64,000 nucleotides of DNA from Streptoverticillium olivoreticuli subsp. olivoreticuli. Its GTDB lineage: Bacteria > Actinomycetota > Actinomycetes > Streptomycetales > Streptomycetaceae. This document shows positions 57,822 to 64,000 of this stretch, piece after piece. Location of the stretch: the NCBI RefSeq assembly GCF_003391135.1, contig NZ_CP031455.1, forward strand, positions 2,813,501 to 2,877,500, in the 5' to 3' direction. Numbering within the stretch: the stretch's first letter is position 1; every line of letters starts with the position of its first letter. A model generated the notes under the pieces. It did not search any database. It saw only the letters and a list, made by a program, of their open reading frames with translations, and was not told where the DNA came from. The translations under genes and the position numbers were made by a program.

Positions 57822-58810
57822 GCGAGCCTCACCCTCGGGTCGAGCCAGGCCACCACCAGGTCGGCGAGGGCGACGAAGAGCACCACGAAGAAGGCGGCGA
57901 GCAGGACCGTGCCCACCACCGTCGGCAGGTCGTTCTGGACGACGGAGTCGACGGCGAGCTTGCCGACGCCACCGAGGCCGAAGACGGTCTCGGTGATGAA
58001 CGCCCCGCCGAACAGGGCGCCCGCCTCCAGCCCGAGGAGCTGCACCAGCGGCGCTGCCGCGCCGCGCGCCGTGTACTTCGCGTGGGCCCGCAGGGCTCCG
58101 AGCCCCTTGCCGCGCGCGGTGCGCACGTACCCCTCGTGCATCGTCTCCAGCATCTGGGAGCGGGAGAGGCGGGCGAAGACGGCGGCGTTGACGAAGCCGA
58201 GGACGAGCCAGGGCAGTGCCAGCCCGGCCGCCCAGGCGGCGGGGTCGTCGGCGAAGGGCGTGTAGCCGGGCACCGAGAGCACATCCGTCGTATAGACGAG
58301 CAGATACTGCAGCGCGTAGCCGAGGAAGTAGATCTGCACGCTGGCGCCGACGAGCGTGAAGCCGGACAGCAGCCGGTCGGTGACCGAGCCGCGGCGCAGG
58401 GCGGCGACGAAGCCCGTGCCGATGCCGAGGACGACGATCACGGCGAGCGCGCCGCCCGCGAGCGAGAGGGTCACCGGGAAGCGGTCGCCGATGGCGTCGA
58501 GGACCGGCTGGTGGAGGGTGTAGGAGTAGCCGAGGCAGGGCGCCGAGCAGTCGATGGGGCTGCCGTCGACGTCGGCGATGGTGCGGCCGGCGACGAGTCC
58601 GCGCAGGTAGTCGGTGAACTGCCCGGTCAGCGGCTGGTCGAGGCCCATGCTGTGGCGTACGGCCTCGACCTGGGCGGTGTCGCACTTGGGGCCGCAGGCG
58701 ATGAGGGCCGGGTCGGAGGGGGCGGCGTAGAAGAGCCCGAAGGCGACGGCGGTGATCGCGAGGAGCACCGCCGCTGCCTGGAGGGCCCGCCGGAGCAGGT
58801 AGGCGATCAC
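57818..58810 (-). CDS. Oligopeptide ABC importer permease (DppB-like)
   Basis: A 330-residue permease with six hydrophobic segments and the family's N-terminal start (MIAYLLRRALQAAAVLLAIT). The EAA loop that touches the ATPase is at about 215-235 (YVRTARGKGLGALRAHAKYT). A long external loop after the first segment (about 35-100) contains four cysteines, unusual but present in actinobacterial members. GTG 58810 is one base after the binding-protein stop. Confidence 0.9.
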   Translation of the reverse strand: MIAYLLRRALQAAAVLLAITAVAFGLFYAAPSDPALIACGPKCDTAQVEAVRHSMGLDQPLTGQFTDYLRGLVAGRTIADVDGSPIDCSAPCLGYSYTLHQPVLDAIGDRFPVTLSLAGGALAVIVVLGIGTGFVAALRRGSVTDRLLSGFTLVGASVQIYFLGYALQYLLVYTTDVLSVPGYTPFADDPAAWAAGLALPWLVLGFVNAAVFARLSRSQMLETMHEGYVRTARGKGLGALRAHAKYTARGAAAPLVQLLGLEAGALFGGAFITETVFGLGGVGKLAVDSVVQNDLPTVVGTVLLAAFFVVLFVALADLVVAWLDPRVRLA

Positions 58811-58811
58811 G

Positions 58812-60599
58812 TCAGGACTTCTTCACGTACAGCCCGGCGGCCGCGATGGAGCCGTAGATCGGGTGGATGGCGGCGCCGCCGATGTTCTTGCCGCGGAACT
58901 GCGTGACGCTGGTGTAGAGGAAGGGCACGACCGGCACGTCCTTCATGACGACCTCCTCCAGGTCGATGAGGGCGGCGGCCTTCTGCTGGGCGTCGCCGAT
59001 CGTGGCGATGCGCTCCAGCTCCTTGTCGACCTGGGGGTTGCTGTAGCGGGTGGAGTTGGCGAGGGCGTCGAGCTTGCTGTGGTAGCTGTCGGGCAGCAGG
59101 GTGGAGGGGGTGGGCCAGTCCACGGAGTTGGTGGAGATCCACAGGTCGTACGGGGCGTCGCCGCGGAAGACCTGGTCGTTGAAGGCGGCCTTGTCCATCG
59201 GCTTGGTGACGAGCTTGATGCCGGCCTTGGCGAAGGCGTCGACGAGGACCTGCGCGAGGCGGTCCTTCTCGGGGGCGTCGCTCTCGTAGGCATAGGTCAG
59301 CGTGGTGACCTTGTCCTTGGCCTTGGCGAGGTGCTCCTTGGCCTTCTCGATGTCGCCGCCGGGCGCGACCGGGTAGAGGTCGTACTTCTTCCAGCCGACG
59401 ACGGCGGGCGAGGAGAGGGTGGTGGCGAAGTCGCCGAGGCGCGGGCCGCCGAGGACCTGGCGGGCCTGCTCGCGCGGGAAGAGGTAGTGGATGGCCTTGC
59501 GTACCTCGGGGTCGGTGACGCGGCTGTTCTTGATGTAGAGGTCCTCGGTGTACGCGCCCTGGCTGCCCGCGACGAGGAGGTCCTTCTTCTTGGGGTCGCG
59601 CTGGGCCTCGGCGTAGAGCTCCGGCGGGACCTCGTTCTTGGTGGAGACGGTGTCGGCGCCCGCGCCGCGGCTGTTGAAGACCTCCTGCGCGGTGTTGAGG
59701 ATCTTCTTGCCGAAGGTGAACTCGAAGCGGTCGGGGTACTGGTGGCGGATCGAGTCGGTCTCCGGCTTCCAGTGCGGGTTGCGCTCCAGGGTCAGGCTCT
59801 GGTTCTGCTTGTGCTCGACGATCTTGTACGGGCCGGTGGCGAACGGCTTGACGTCGTAGTCGGTGCCGGTGTCCTTGTCCTTGCGGACGGGGGACGAGGA
59901 GGACTGGGCGGCCATGTAGGGCACGTCGGACTGCGGCTCGGGGAAGTGGAAGACGATCGTCTTGTCGTCCGGGGTCTCGATCGCCTTGAGGTCGCCGTCC
60001 TTGGGGCCGCCGTACTTCTTGACGGCGGCGGTGCGGTCCTCGGAGCCGGTGAGCCACTCGGGCCAGTAGGTCGGGCCGAGCTCGAAGCCGGGGCCGAAGG
60101 TGCGCTCGATGCCGTACTTGACGTGCTCGGCGGTGATCGGCTGCCCGTCCTCCCAGGCGATGCCGTCCTTGAGCTTGTACGTCCATGTGCGGCCGCCGTC
60201 GGAGGACTGCCCGGTGTCGGTGGCGAGGTCGCCGACGAGCTTGGGCTTGCCGTCCACGACCTGATACTGCGTCAGCTGTCGGCCCCACAGCAGGGAGGTG
60301 CTGTAGGACTCGCCCGCGTAGATCTTCTGCGGGTCGAGGTGGCTGTAGTCGTTGAGGTTGGCGATCCTGACCGTGCCGCCGGAGCTCGCGTGCGGGTCGG
60401 CGGGGGCCGGGCCCTGGCTGTCCTTGGCGGTGCCGAGGGTCGCGGTGAGCCGCTGGCCGCTCTTGACGGCGCTCGCGCCGCCGTCCTTCTTGCCGCCCGC
60501 CCCGTCCGAACCCGCGCCGGCCGAGCAGGAGCACATCAGCATGACGGCGGCGGTGGCGAGAGCCGGCAGGGCTGCGGTGCGCGTGCTGAAGCGGGGCAT
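58812..60599 (-). CDS. Oligopeptide-binding lipoprotein (SBP family 5, DppA-like)
   Basis: A 595-residue extracellular binding protein. The signal sequence ends in LMCSCSAG, where C25 (or C23) would be lipidated to anchor it to the membrane. The family-5 motif is visible: LNDYSHLDPQKIYAG, then GRTWTYKLKDGIAWEDGQPI, and the late hinge region. It should capture peptides for the DppB/C permeases. ATG 60599. It lies 49 bp after the DppC-like gene, inside the operon. Confidence 0.92.
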   Translation of the reverse strand: MPRFSTRTAALPALATAAVMLMCSCSAGAGSDGAGGKKDGGASAVKSGQRLTATLGTAKDSQGPAPADPHASSGGTVRIANLNDYSHLDPQKIYAGESYSTSLLWGRQLTQYQVVDGKPKLVGDLATDTGQSSDGGRTWTYKLKDGIAWEDGQPITAEHVKYGIERTFGPGFELGPTYWPEWLTGSEDRTAAVKKYGGPKDGDLKAIETPDDKTIVFHFPEPQSDVPYMAAQSSSSPVRKDKDTGTDYDVKPFATGPYKIVEHKQNQSLTLERNPHWKPETDSIRHQYPDRFEFTFGKKILNTAQEVFNSRGAGADTVSTKNEVPPELYAEAQRDPKKKDLLVAGSQGAYTEDLYIKNSRVTDPEVRKAIHYLFPREQARQVLGGPRLGDFATTLSSPAVVGWKKYDLYPVAPGGDIEKAKEHLAKAKDKVTTLTYAYESDAPEKDRLAQVLVDAFAKAGIKLVTKPMDKAAFNDQVFRGDAPYDLWISTNSVDWPTPSTLLPDSYHSKLDALANSTRYSNPQVDKELERIATIGDAQQKAAALIDLEEVVMKDVPVVPFLYTSVTQFRGKNIGGAAIHPIYGSIAAAGLYVKKS

Positions 60600-60647
60600 G
60601 GTGAACTCCGTTGATCGGCTGATGTGGTGCGGTGGTGTGGCTGGGGG

Positions 60648-61619
60648 TCAGCGGGCGGTGCGCGGGTCGAGCGCGTCGCGTACCGCGTCGCCGAGGAGGT
60701 TGAAGGCGAGGACGAAGACGAGGATCGCCACGCCGGGGAAGACCATGTAGGTCGGGTCGTCGTAGAAGACCTCGGAGCCGCGGGAGATCATGCGGCCCCA
60801 GTCGGGGATGGGCTCGTTGATGCCGACGCCGAGGAAGGACAGCGCGGCCTCGGCGGTGACGACGCCCGGCACGGCGAGGGTGATGTGGACGAGCACCGGC
60901 GCCCAGACGTTGGGCAGCAGCTCGCGGAAGACGATGTGGCGGCGGCTCGCGCCGACGGCCCGCGCCGCCTCGACGAACTCCCGCTCGCGCAGGCTCCGTA
61001 CGGACGTCCGCAGCACCATCGCGAGCGGCACCCAGCCGAAGGCGGCGAAGACCAGGATGAGCGAGGTGAACTGCATCCAGGCGGGCTCGTTCTCGCCGGG
61101 TTCGACGAAGCGCGTCTGGATGACGGGGCTCAGCGCGAGCAGCAGCAGAAGTGTCGGAAAAGCGAGCAGCACATTGCATACGAACGTGAAGGCGCGGTCG
61201 GCGACGCCGCTGAGGTAGCCGACGGTCACGCCGAGGACGATGCCGACGACGGCGATCACGGCGACGGAGGCGAGTGCGACCAGCAGCGAGGTGCGCATGC
61301 CGTAGAGGAGCTGGGTGAGCACGTCGCGCCCGAGGCCGGGCTCGATGCCGAACCAATGGTCCGCGGACATGCCCCCGTTGGGCAGTACGGGCAGGCCCTC
61401 GGCGCTCAGCAGACCGGGTTCGTTCTGGCCGTAATGGTCTGTGGGGTTCTTGCCGTAGAGGGCGGCGAGGAGGGGTGCGGCGAGCGCGAGGAGGGCGCAG
61501 AGGACGACGACACAGAGGGCGGCCATGCCGGTGCGGTCGCGCCGGAAGGCACGGCAGGCGGTGGCGAGGGGGCCTCCGGACGGCGCTGCGGGGGGTCCTC
61601 CTGAGTGCACTTCGGCCAT
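60648..61619 (-). CDS. Oligopeptide ABC importer permease (DppC-like), first gene of the operon
   Basis: A 323-residue permease with six hydrophobic segments, the N-terminal oligopeptide transport permease C region (RRDRTGMAALCVVVLC) and the EAA motif at about 215-235 (FVEAARAVGASRRHIVFREL). It ends in LLGDAVRDALDPR, the usual C-terminus. ATG 61619 lies next to a long intergenic region that should contain the operon promoter. Operon order: DppC, binding protein, DppB, DppD/F. Confidence 0.9.
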   Translation of the reverse strand: MAEVHSGGPPAAPSGGPLATACRAFRRDRTGMAALCVVVLCALLALAAPLLAALYGKNPTDHYGQNEPGLLSAEGLPVLPNGGMSADHWFGIEPGLGRDVLTQLLYGMRTSLLVALASVAVIAVVGIVLGVTVGYLSGVADRAFTFVCNVLLAFPTLLLLLALSPVIQTRFVEPGENEPAWMQFTSLILVFAAFGWVPLAMVLRTSVRSLREREFVEAARAVGASRRHIVFRELLPNVWAPVLVHITLAVPGVVTAEAALSFLGVGINEPIPDWGRMISRGSEVFYDDPTYMVFPGVAILVFVLAFNLLGDAVRDALDPRTAR

Positions 61620-62033
61620 TTGCTGCCGCGCTCCTGAATCACTCCGGCCGCCGCTCGGTCACTTGGCGGGCCTCTTTTCGGCCGGGGTACGGGGGTCTCC
61701 CGCCCCGGGGTGCGGCTCATTAGATCCGATGGTTTCAGGCATCGCAAATCATCTTTTTAAAGGCGCCTTGGGTAATTCATCGTTGATTACAAGGAATCTT
61801 TGCTGGTCAACATCCCTGTAACATTAATTCCCGCCTTTCTCCCGCAAACCGGACACACCATCCGGCCCCACCCCGCTCGGGACGGCTCCCGCGAGACCTG
61901 CCTCACATCACTTCAGGCCACTACTCAGGGTTTTCAACCAGCGACTGAAAGTGTCCGTCGGGGGTGCGTTCATGCTCAACTTGGGCAAGACTCCGGTCCG
62001 TTATCCGAAACCACAAACAAGGGAGCGTTCGGA
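61620..62033. other. Divergent intergenic region of the peptide importer and the SSI-family inhibitor
   Basis: About 410 bp. It includes an AT-rich stretch (61740-61815) likely to hold promoters, with an imperfect dyad CCTTG-gg-TAAT / ATTACAAGG at 61769-61795. The remainder is the leader of the inhibitor gene, with GGGAG before its ATG. There is no gene. Confidence 0.5.
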
Positions 62034-62495
62034 ATGCGGTACATCACTGGAGGGTTCGCACTGGGAGCCGCGCTGGCACTGGGCGGCCTGGTGGCGGCCG
62101 GGACAACGGCCGCGAACGCCGCACCCGCCCCCGCGGCTCAGACGCAGAGCCTGTTCCCGACGAGCCTGTTCGCGCCCTCTTCGCTGGTCCTGACGGTCGG
62201 CCAGGGCGAGAACAGGGACAGCTCCGGAGTACAGCGCGCCGTGACACTGACCTGTATGCCCAAGGCGAGCGGCAGCCACCCGGACGCCAGGAGCGCGTGC
62301 GACCAGCTGCGCGCCGCCGACGGTGACTTCGACAAGACCATCGCGTTCAAGGCCGACACGTTCTGCACCAAGGAGTGGAACCCGATCGTCGTGACCGCGG
62401 AAGGCGTCTGGCAGGGCAAGCGGGTCAGCTACGAGCACACCTTCGCCAACCCGTGCATGAAGCGGGCGTCCCAGGGCACGGTCTTCGAGTTCTGA
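62034..62495 (+). CDS. Secreted subtilisin-inhibitor-family (SSI) protease inhibitor
   Basis: A 153-residue secreted inhibitor of the Streptomyces subtilisin inhibitor family. The signal peptide (1-30) ends in ANAA. The mature part has LTVGQGENR, four cysteines (74, 89, 111, 141) that match the two SSI disulfides, and the [20 protein letters not shown] signature. The reactive site, normally CPMVYDP, reads CTKEWNP here, so P1 is K113, which predicts trypsin-like specificity. ATG 62034 has AAGGGAG upstream. It is convergent with a streptogrisin-type protease gene, a possible target or modulator. Confidence 0.92.
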   Translation: MRYITGGFALGAALALGGLVAAGTTAANAAPAPAAQTQSLFPTSLFAPSSLVLTVGQGENRDSSGVQRAVTLTCMPKASGSHPDARSACDQLRAADGDFDKTIAFKADTFCTKEWNPIVVTAEGVWQGKRVSYEHTFANPCMKRASQGTVFEF

Positions 62496-62525
62496 GACCG
62501 GCACCTGCAGGAGCCCCGTGCATGA

Positions 62526-62566
62526 GGCGGCCCCCGGACACCGTGGAGGTGTGTCCGGGGGCCGCC
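62526..62566. terminator. 16-bp perfect hairpin, bidirectional terminator
   Basis: GGCGGCCCCCGGACAC (62526-62541) pairs perfectly with GTGTCCGGGGGCCGCC (62551-62566) over a 9-nt loop. It lies midway between the convergent inhibitor and protease genes. Confidence 0.9.
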
Positions 62567-62581
62567 CGTTCGTGGGGGGCT

Positions 62582-63658
62582 TCAGCCGATGCGCACACCG
62601 TACGCCGCGAGGGCCCGGGTGACCGGCTCGTAGAAGGTCGTGCCGCCCGACATGCAGTCGCCACTGCCGCCCGAGGTGAGGCCCAGCGCCGTGGTGTCGT
62701 GGAAGAGGGGGCCGCCGCTGTCGCCGCCCTCGGCGCACACATCGGTCTGGATCAGCCCGCGGACCGTGCCCTCCGCGTAGTTCACCGTGGCGTCGAGGCC
62801 GGTGACCTTGCCGCTGTGCACTCCGGTGGTGGAGCCGCTGCGCGTCACCTTATCGCCGACAGCAGGGTCGGCGGCCTGGAAGATGGGCTGAGTGCCGCCG
62901 AGGTGGAGATCCACCTGGCCGGGGTGATCAACGGCCGCGGTGTACCGGACGAGGGCGTGGTCCTCGCCGGGGAACTTCGAGGAGACGGTCTTCCCGATCC
63001 ATGGGAGGCCGCCCTGGCTCGCGGCCCATTGCGGTTCGACACTGCCGCAGTGTCCGGCGGTGAGGAAGAACGCGTTGTTTTTGTCGTCGAGGACGTTGAA
63101 CCCCAGCGAGCAGCGGTACTTGGCGCCGTAGATCCCGTCGCCGCCCGCGATGTACCGGGTGAGCTTCGCGGCCGTTCTCCGCACCAGCACCGCGTCACCG
63201 AGCGACTTGACCGTCTTGTTGAGCCGCGTCAGCTGCTCGCCCATGACCGTGGGGTCGGCGGTGACGACGACGCGGTTGACCCTGGGATCCGACACCCAGG
63301 TGGTGCCGGGGATGGCCTCACCGGCGTTCAACACGGCTTGTGCCGAGTCGAGTTCGGCCTGCGAGTACTTCACGACCTTCGGCTGGGCGCCCACCGCGCG
63401 GACCAGACCCTCCGCCGCGCTGCTGACGACGTTGACGACGAGTCTGTGCGCCCCCTCGTCGTAGTACGAACCGGCTTCCTCACCCTTGAGCCGGTCGACG
63501 AGCGTCCTCGCGAGCTGCCCGGCCGAGGACACGGAGAGCTCGCGCGGAGCCTGTGTGGTCGAGGCGTCGGCGGTCTGTGGGCTGAGGGTCACGGCCGCGA
63601 GCGCGGTCATCGCCGCGGCGGCCAGGGTGGCGCGCGCACGAATCCGGGAAGGCTTCAA
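62582..63658 (-). CDS. Secreted streptogrisin-type S1 serine protease with propeptide
   Basis: A 358-residue preproprotease. The signal peptide is residues 1-32 (SPQTADA). The propeptide is about 33-169 (alpha-lytic/streptogrisin type, VVVTADPTVMGEQ). The mature protease starts near I170 (IAGGDGIYGAKYRCSLGFNV). The triad is H203 (LTAGHC), D233 (DHALVRY) and S314 (GDSGGP); cysteines at 183, 203 area, 308 and 335 fit the two disulfides. TTG 63658 is the start because GGAGG lies at good spacing. The acidic S1-pocket residue of trypsins is not obvious. The neighbour gene encodes an SSI inhibitor. Confidence 0.93.
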   Translation of the reverse strand: MKPSRIRARATLAAAAMTALAAVTLSPQTADASTTQAPRELSVSSAGQLARTLVDRLKGEEAGSYYDEGAHRLVVNVVSSAAEGLVRAVGAQPKVVKYSQAELDSAQAVLNAGEAIPGTTWVSDPRVNRVVVTADPTVMGEQLTRLNKTVKSLGDAVLVRRTAAKLTRYIAGGDGIYGAKYRCSLGFNVLDDKNNAFFLTAGHCGSVEPQWAASQGGLPWIGKTVSSKFPGEDHALVRYTAAVDHPGQVDLHLGGTQPIFQAADPAVGDKVTRSGSTTGVHSGKVTGLDATVNYAEGTVRGLIQTDVCAEGGDSGGPLFHDTTALGLTSGGSGDCMSGGTTFYEPVTRALAAYGVRIG

Positions 63659-63844
63659 CTCGGCACCTCCGGTGGGGGGTCGGGCGGGGCGGTGGGGCGC
63701 CCGGGGGCCCGAAGGACACAGGCACGGACGTGAGGGGTCCCTTTACGAAAGCCGCGTCCATGCCAAGTTCTCGTCGAGTATGGCGATGTGAAGTGGGCGC
63801 GCACAAGGCGTACTTCGCGTTGCGAGCGGCCCGCGCTTGCGCGC

Positions 63845-64000
63845 CCCTATAGATGGGTGCGGGTCCATTCCGCCTGCGGCGGGCTTTGTTCCCCAGCCCC
63901 ACCCCTTCCCGAAACTGGGGGCTCCGCCCCCAGACCCCCGGGGGTGCGCAAATCCAGCCCGTGGGGGCACCTCCCAGCGGTAGCTGGGGGAGATTGAGGA
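63845..64000. repeat. GC-rich intergenic repeat and disrupted hairpin copy at the window end
   Basis: GGGCTTTGTTCCCCAGCCCC and CTTCCCGAAACTGGGG (63881-63930) repeat the module at 16447-16690. At 63953-64000 the terminator repeat arm is present as TCCAGCCCGT and GATTGAGGA, but the central bases are replaced by about 29 bp (GGGGGCACCTCCCAGCGG and more). The rest of 63659-63844 is the protease promoter region with no other gene. Confidence 0.65.

Noticed and set aside
1..64000. tRNA, rRNA, CRISPR arrays, insertion sequences or phage genes
   Set aside because: No cloverleaf sequence, spaced repeat array, transposase or integrase motif was seen by eye in the window.

Overview
The window looks like a chromosomal accessory stretch of a Streptomyces or close relative. 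The DNA is very GC-rich with strong third-position GC bias, GTG and TTG starts are common, TTA codons are almost absent, and the gene families (SSI protease inhibitor, streptogrisin-type protease, XRE/DUF397 pairs, YtrA-type GntR regulators, DUF5925 AAA ATPase) are typical of that genus. I saw no tRNA, rRNA, CRISPR array or insertion sequence.

Layout. 1-4.4 kb: the end of a GntR/UTRA regulator, a lone type-ISP specificity-domain protein, and a TetR regulator divergent from a DrrAB-like ABC exporter with two operator palindromes between them. 4.5-7.5 kb: a small conserved protein, a transmembrane Ser/Thr kinase and a secreted SGNH lipase. 7.7-18.1 kb: an exopolysaccharide locus (membrane protein, FemAB/GNAT-like transferase, two family-2 glycosyltransferases, polysaccharide deacetylase, a 1291-residue flippase fusion, and a convergent membrane-anchored glycosidase). 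The fusion gene carries one TTA codon exactly between its two halves. 18.2-19.8 kb: AAA ATPase and a GntR regulator. 19.8-28.1 kb: an NRPS-independent siderophore locus (ATP-grasp ligase, two IucA/IucC synthetases, PLP decarboxylase, asparagine-synthase-like protein) behind a DmdR/IdeR-type iron box. 28.1-35.5 kb: a single-chain acyl-CoA carboxyltransferase, then small genes mixed with gene remnants, which marks a decaying region.

36.9-45.5 kb is the most unusual block. Seven co-directional genes encode an MFS exporter, a diiron desaturase-like protein with an extra N-terminal domain and a TTA codon at position 8, a hotdog thioesterase, an acyl carrier protein, a fatty acyl-AMP ligase, a DUF6125-like protein and a P450. 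Together they could load a fatty acid on the carrier protein, desaturate and oxidise it there, release it and export it. The block is bracketed by two 125-bp direct repeats (118/125 identical) that are the 3' end of a membrane-protein gene, so it looks inserted.

45.5-52.3 kb: GNAT, family-1 glycosyltransferase, and an operon of an APH-like kinase and a dehydrogenase/HprK-like fusion, divergent from an HTH-TPR regulator. 52.4-56.2 kb: peptide deformylase with a coupled small gene, a WhiJ-like XRE/DUF397 pair with a divergent partner, and a terpene-synthase-like protein that lacks its metal motif and carries a TTA codon. 56.2-61.6 kb: a complete oligopeptide ABC importer. 61.8-63.7 kb: an SSI-family inhibitor convergent with a streptogrisin-type protease across a perfect 16-bp terminator. 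The window ends in a GC-rich intergenic repeat also found at 16.5 kb.
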